Assembly: GCA_003484235.1 (NCBI GenBank) | Contig: DNDP01000122.1 | Span: 3,595 to 23,057 of the forward strand | DNA: 19,463 nt | Direction: 5' to 3' | From: Verrucomicrobiales bacterium | Lineage (GTDB): Bacteria; Verrucomicrobiota; Verrucomicrobiia; Limisphaerales; RI-55 | Part shown: piece after piece, positions 17,147-19,463 of the stretch | Position numbering within the stretch: position 1 is the stretch's first letter | Layout of the letters: every line of letters begins with the position of its first letter | Position numbers and translations under genes: made by a program | The notes under the pieces: model-generated | Seen by the model: the letters and a program-made list of their open reading frames with translations, nothing else | Told to the model about the DNA's origin: nothing | Databases searched by the model: none

Positions 17147-18265
17147 TCATCCGACCGCCCACGCAGTCAGGGCCGCCAACACGATGGCGCACGGCAAGGT
17201 AACGAGCCACGAAAGCAGCACGCGGAGAACCGGCGTCCATTGAATCTGCCGGGTCACCACGCCCATCCCCATCAGCGAACCCACACTGACGTGCGTGGTG
17301 CTGACCGGCAATCCATGCACGCTCGCGGTCGTCACCAGGAGCGCCGTGGAAAGATTGGCGGCCAGCCCCTGCCCCGGATTCATGCCGGTGATCTTGTGGC
17401 TCATCGTCTCCGCCACCCGACGCGCCTGAAGCAGCGCCCCGACCGCAATGGCGACCGCCACCAGCACCAATGCCCCACCCGCGCCGAAGGCCGGGACCAC
17501 CAGCAGCAGCGCCGCGATCTTGGGCGTGTCGTTCAAGCCGCGGGCAAAGCTCACGGTGCCGGCGCTGAGAAAATGCAGCCCGTCCACCAGCCCGCCCACG
17601 CGCAGGCCCAGTGCCCGGCCCGCATACCGCAGTCGGCATTCCGCCGTCGGCGCTGCGGCCACCGTGAGCGCGGGTACTGATTCCGCCGCAAACACGCCCG
17701 CGGGTTGGGGCACGGGCACGACCCGCTCCTCGATTCCCGCGCAGACGCACATCTCCTTGGTGACGCCCAACCGGAGCCGGGCGAGTCGCAGCCCGAGATA
17801 GACGAGCGCGCCGGTCGCCACCGCGAGCAGCGGACTCAGGAGCAACGGCAGCATGAAGCTCGTGCCCAGCACGCCAAAATTGACCCCCGCGCCGCCGGCA
17901 GCCATCCATCCGGAACCCACCAACGCTCCGATCAGTGCATGTGTGGTGGAGATGGGCAACCCCAGCATTGTGGCGAGCAGCACGGTCGCGCCGGCACCGG
18001 CACCCACCGCCAGCAGGAACGACGGCGAGGCCGTCCACTCATCGGGAACGAGGCCCTTGCCCGAAAACTTCGCCAACAGAGTCTGCGCCAGGAAAAGCGC
18101 CGCCATGCCGCCGGCCATGGTGCAGCCCGTGCCCCAGCCTAGCGCGGTCCAATAGCCGCACACCCGGCTGCCATACAGGCTTGCCACGCCCTTGAAGTTG
18201 TCGTTCGCGCCGTTGGCGCAGGCGAGAAAGGCAACGGCCAGAAACAGAATGATCGTTGTCGCCAT
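17147..18265 (-). CDS. PiT-family inorganic phosphate transporter
   Basis: This is a 372-residue polytopic permease of the PHO-4/PiT family, which takes up phosphate (often as a metal-phosphate complex) with H+ or Na+. The internal duplication typical of the family is clear: GANDNFKGVAS at 19-29 and GLNDTPKIAALL at 243-254, plus PISTTHALIGALVGSG at 104-119 and PVSTTHVSVGSLMGMG at 320-335. About ten membrane spans are visible. A hydrophilic linker of about 166-222 (with CVCAGIEERVVPVPQP) joins the halves. I chose the ATG at 18265 because it opens straight into TM1 and is preceded by GGTGGAAG; upstream in-frame codons lack family character. No PhoU or Pho regulator gene adjoins it. Some family members carry sulfate (CysP) or other anions, so the substrate is inferred. 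Confidence 0.92.
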   Translation of the reverse strand: MATTIILFLAVAFLACANGANDNFKGVASLYGSRVCGYWTALGWGTGCTMAGGMAALFLAQTLLAKFSGKGLVPDEWTASPSFLLAVGAGAGATVLLATMLGLPISTTHALIGALVGSGWMAAGGAGVNFGVLGTSFMLPLLLSPLLAVATGALVYLGLRLARLRLGVTKEMCVCAGIEERVVPVPQPAGVFAAESVPALTVAAAPTAECRLRYAGRALGLRVGGLVDGLHFLSAGTVSFARGLNDTPKIAALLLVVPAFGAGGALVLVAVAIAVGALLQARRVAETMSHKITGMNPGQGLAANLSTALLVTTASVHGLPVSTTHVSVGSLMGMGVVTRQIQWTPVLRVLLSWLVTLPCAIVLAALTAWAVG

Positions 18266-18370
18266 GCTCAGACTTCCACCCGCCGCGACGCGTCGCCGCC
18301 CCGCACAGGTGGCAGGCGCACCGTCGCCCGGTTTCGACATCGCTGGCAAGCTCCCATCCTCAACCGATCC

Positions 18371-18380
18371 CGTGATCACG
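18371..18380. repeat. 10-bp palindrome CGTGATCACG in the divergent promoter region
   Basis: This is a perfect dyad in the 229-bp gap between the divergent permease and hydrolase genes. It could be an operator, but a 10-bp palindrome can occur by chance. No clear promoter hexamers flank it. Confidence 0.2.
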
Positions 18381-18439
18381 ACCAATATCACCCGCTTCGC
18401 CCATCGCCTGATTCGCGCGGGTCGCGCGACTTTCATCGT

Positions 18440-18472
18440 GCCTGCTCAGTCTGAATTGCCCAGACTGCAGGC
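18440..18472 (+). promoter_or_regulatory. Inverted repeat / hairpin just upstream of the hydrolase gene
   Basis: CAGTCTG (18447-18453) and CAGACTG (18461-18467) form a perfect 7-bp inverted repeat with a 7-base spacer. GCCTG (18440-18444) and CAGGC (18468-18472) extend the stem to 12 bp past a 2-base bulge. It ends 11 bases before the AAAGGA ribosome site, so it is well placed for an operator or a leader hairpin. Confidence 0.45.
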
Positions 18473-18483
18473 GCTCCAGCTTG

Positions 18484-18489
18484 AAAGGA
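18484..18489 (+). promoter_or_regulatory. Ribosome binding site of the hydrolase
   Basis: AAAGGA lies 5 bases before the ATG at 18495. It decides the start: the open frame continues 101 codons further upstream, into the permease gene, without any family character. Confidence 0.6.
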
Positions 18490-18494
18490 TTTCG

Positions 18495-19307
18495 ATGACC
18501 ACCGACCCGCTGAAGTCGATCACAGTCCCGCAGTCCGGCGGCGGACCAACGCTTCATTGCCTGCTCCAGGGCGGGGAGCCGCGGTTTCTGTTCGTTCACG
18601 GGTCCAATTCTTCGGTGGCCACCTGGGTGCCGGTCATGTCCGCCATGGCCGCATTGGGCTGGAGCTCCATTGCGGTCGATCTCCGCGGTCACGGGAAGAG
18701 TTCCGGCAGGGAGCAGCTCCAGCGCTGGCGGATGCGCCACTATGTCGGGGATGTCGTTTCGGTGCTGGGGGCGTATCCAACCGCCACCACGGTGGTCGGC
18801 CATTCGATGGGCGGGTTGATCGGGCAACTGGTCGCCGCCGAGGTGCAGCTGCAGCGTCTCATCCTGATCGCTTCCTCGCCGGTCGGCGGCATGTTGAAGG
18901 ACGGACTGCGGATGTTCGCGCGGCATCCGGCAACCTTTCTGGCGGCGGGATTCAAGCGGAGCTTCGCCCGGCTTTACCGGGTCCCGGAGGTCGCCAGATC
19001 ACTCCTCTTTCATCCGGAAGCACCCGACCGGCTGCTGGCGGAACATCTGGCGAATCTGCAGGACGAATCGTGGCTGGGCGGCAGCCAGCTGCTGTGGGTT
19101 CTGCCCGAGCCCGCCAAGGTCAGATGCCCCGTCAGCGTGATCGGCGGCACGCACGACGCGATGGTGTCGCCGGCATCGGTCGAGGCCACCGCGCGCGCGT
19201 ACGGCGTGGCGCCCATCTTTGTCGCAGGCACGGCCCACATGGTGCCGACCGAGGCGGACCCGGGGGCCTTCGCCGAATTGCTGATCCGCTGTATGGAGAA
19301 CGGCTGA
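18495..19307 (+). CDS. Alpha/beta hydrolase
   Basis: This 270-residue cytoplasmic protein has the classical fold signatures: oxyanion-side FLFVHGSNSS near residues 31-40, DLRGHGKS at 62-69, and the nucleophile elbow VVGHSMGG with Ser104. The catalytic acid is probably Asp221 (GGTHDAMVSP) and the base His248 (AGTAHMVP). A helical cap of about 130-195 lies between Ser and Asp and includes a basic stretch (FARHPATFLAAGFKRSFARLYR). The family covers esterases, lactonases, haloperoxidase-like and C-C hydrolases; nothing here allows a substrate to be named. The length is typical. There is no signal peptide. It is divergent from the phosphate permease, and no same-strand gene follows within the window, so it is probably monocistronic. 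Confidence 0.92.
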   Translation: MTTDPLKSITVPQSGGGPTLHCLLQGGEPRFLFVHGSNSSVATWVPVMSAMAALGWSSIAVDLRGHGKSSGREQLQRWRMRHYVGDVVSVLGAYPTATTVVGHSMGGLIGQLVAAEVQLQRLILIASSPVGGMLKDGLRMFARHPATFLAAGFKRSFARLYRVPEVARSLLFHPEAPDRLLAEHLANLQDESWLGGSQLLWVLPEPAKVRCPVSVIGGTHDAMVSPASVEATARAYGVAPIFVAGTAHMVPTEADPGAFAELLIRCMENG

Positions 19308-19312
19308 GCTTC

Positions 19313-19463
19313 CCCGCCAACCACGCTAAACAGGCGAAAGCTCCGAATGGCTCCGCGACACTCCGGCCACCCGGTCCCATTCGCATCCTTCGCGTGGTTC
19401 TCGGGCACGGTTTTCTGATCCAGTCAGGTCTACCCGCCAACCACGCCAAACAGGCGAAAGCTC
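19313..19463. repeat. 31-bp direct repeat, 120-bp period, with a diverged inverted copy between
   Basis: The segments 19313-19343 and 19433-19463 are identical except at one base (CCCGCCAACCACGC, then T or C, then the rest). Between them, 19384-19400 on the opposite strand resembles the same motif (AACCACGC, then AA, then GCGAA). The second copy ends exactly at the window edge, so the array probably continues. The gap from the hydrolase stop to the edge holds no gene. It resembles degenerate interspersed repeats seen between genes in Verrucomicrobiota, as I recall them. Confidence 0.6.

Noticed and set aside
18266..18436. N-terminal extension of the phosphate permease
   Set aside because: It is basic and non-conserved in character; the ATG at 18265 opens directly into the first membrane span with a ribosome site before it.

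Overview
The window looks like chromosomal DNA from a GC-rich Gram-negative bacterium, most likely Verrucomicrobiota. That placement is tentative. It rests on the style of the proteins (BatD with a long cytoplasmic tail, a BatE-like TPR/SH3 protein, a CzcB with an N-terminal extension), on the scarcity of Shine-Dalgarno sites, and on degenerate intergenic repeats. No rRNA, complete tRNA, CRISPR array, transposase or phage gene is visible.

Layout. Positions 1-2052 hold the C-terminal part of the transcription-repair coupling factor Mfd, cut by the window edge. A same-strand group follows: BatD (2163-3971), a BatE-like TPR/SH3 membrane protein overlapping it by 4 bases (3968-4804), and a small NTF2/SnoaL-like protein (4846-5208). 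Facing them on the minus strand is a heavy-metal efflux operon, read from high to low coordinates: a small histidine-rich exported protein (11630-11232), then CzcC-, CzcB- and CzcA-type proteins (11127-5235). CzcA carries the D402/D408/E415 triad of the Zn/Co/Ni branch of HME-RND pumps. The three pump genes are 10-12 bases apart.

The 665-bp divergent region 11631-12295 has no convincing gene but is rich in inverted repeats. One 74-bp element carries terminator-like hairpins readable on both strands. To its right is a plus-strand hybrid histidine kinase (REC-PAS-PAS-HisKA-HATPase-REC, 12296-14593). It converges on a minus-strand pair: a CHASE3-PAS histidine kinase (15111-16865) and a single-domain, Rcp1-like response regulator (14633-15100). 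The right end has a PiT-family phosphate permease (17147-18265, minus) divergent from an alpha/beta hydrolase (18495-19307, plus). A 31-bp direct repeat with a 120-bp period follows, and its second copy runs into the window edge.

How the parts may work together (inference): the His-rich protein, CzcC, CzcB and CzcA would form a periplasm-to-outside divalent-metal export module. The signalling proteins contain no DNA-binding domain, so they probably act through protein-protein phosphotransfer rather than as the direct switch of the metal operon. No MerR, ArsR or CopR-type metal regulator is encoded here. The least explained feature is the structured divergent region, which could be a cis-regulatory leader of the metal operon.
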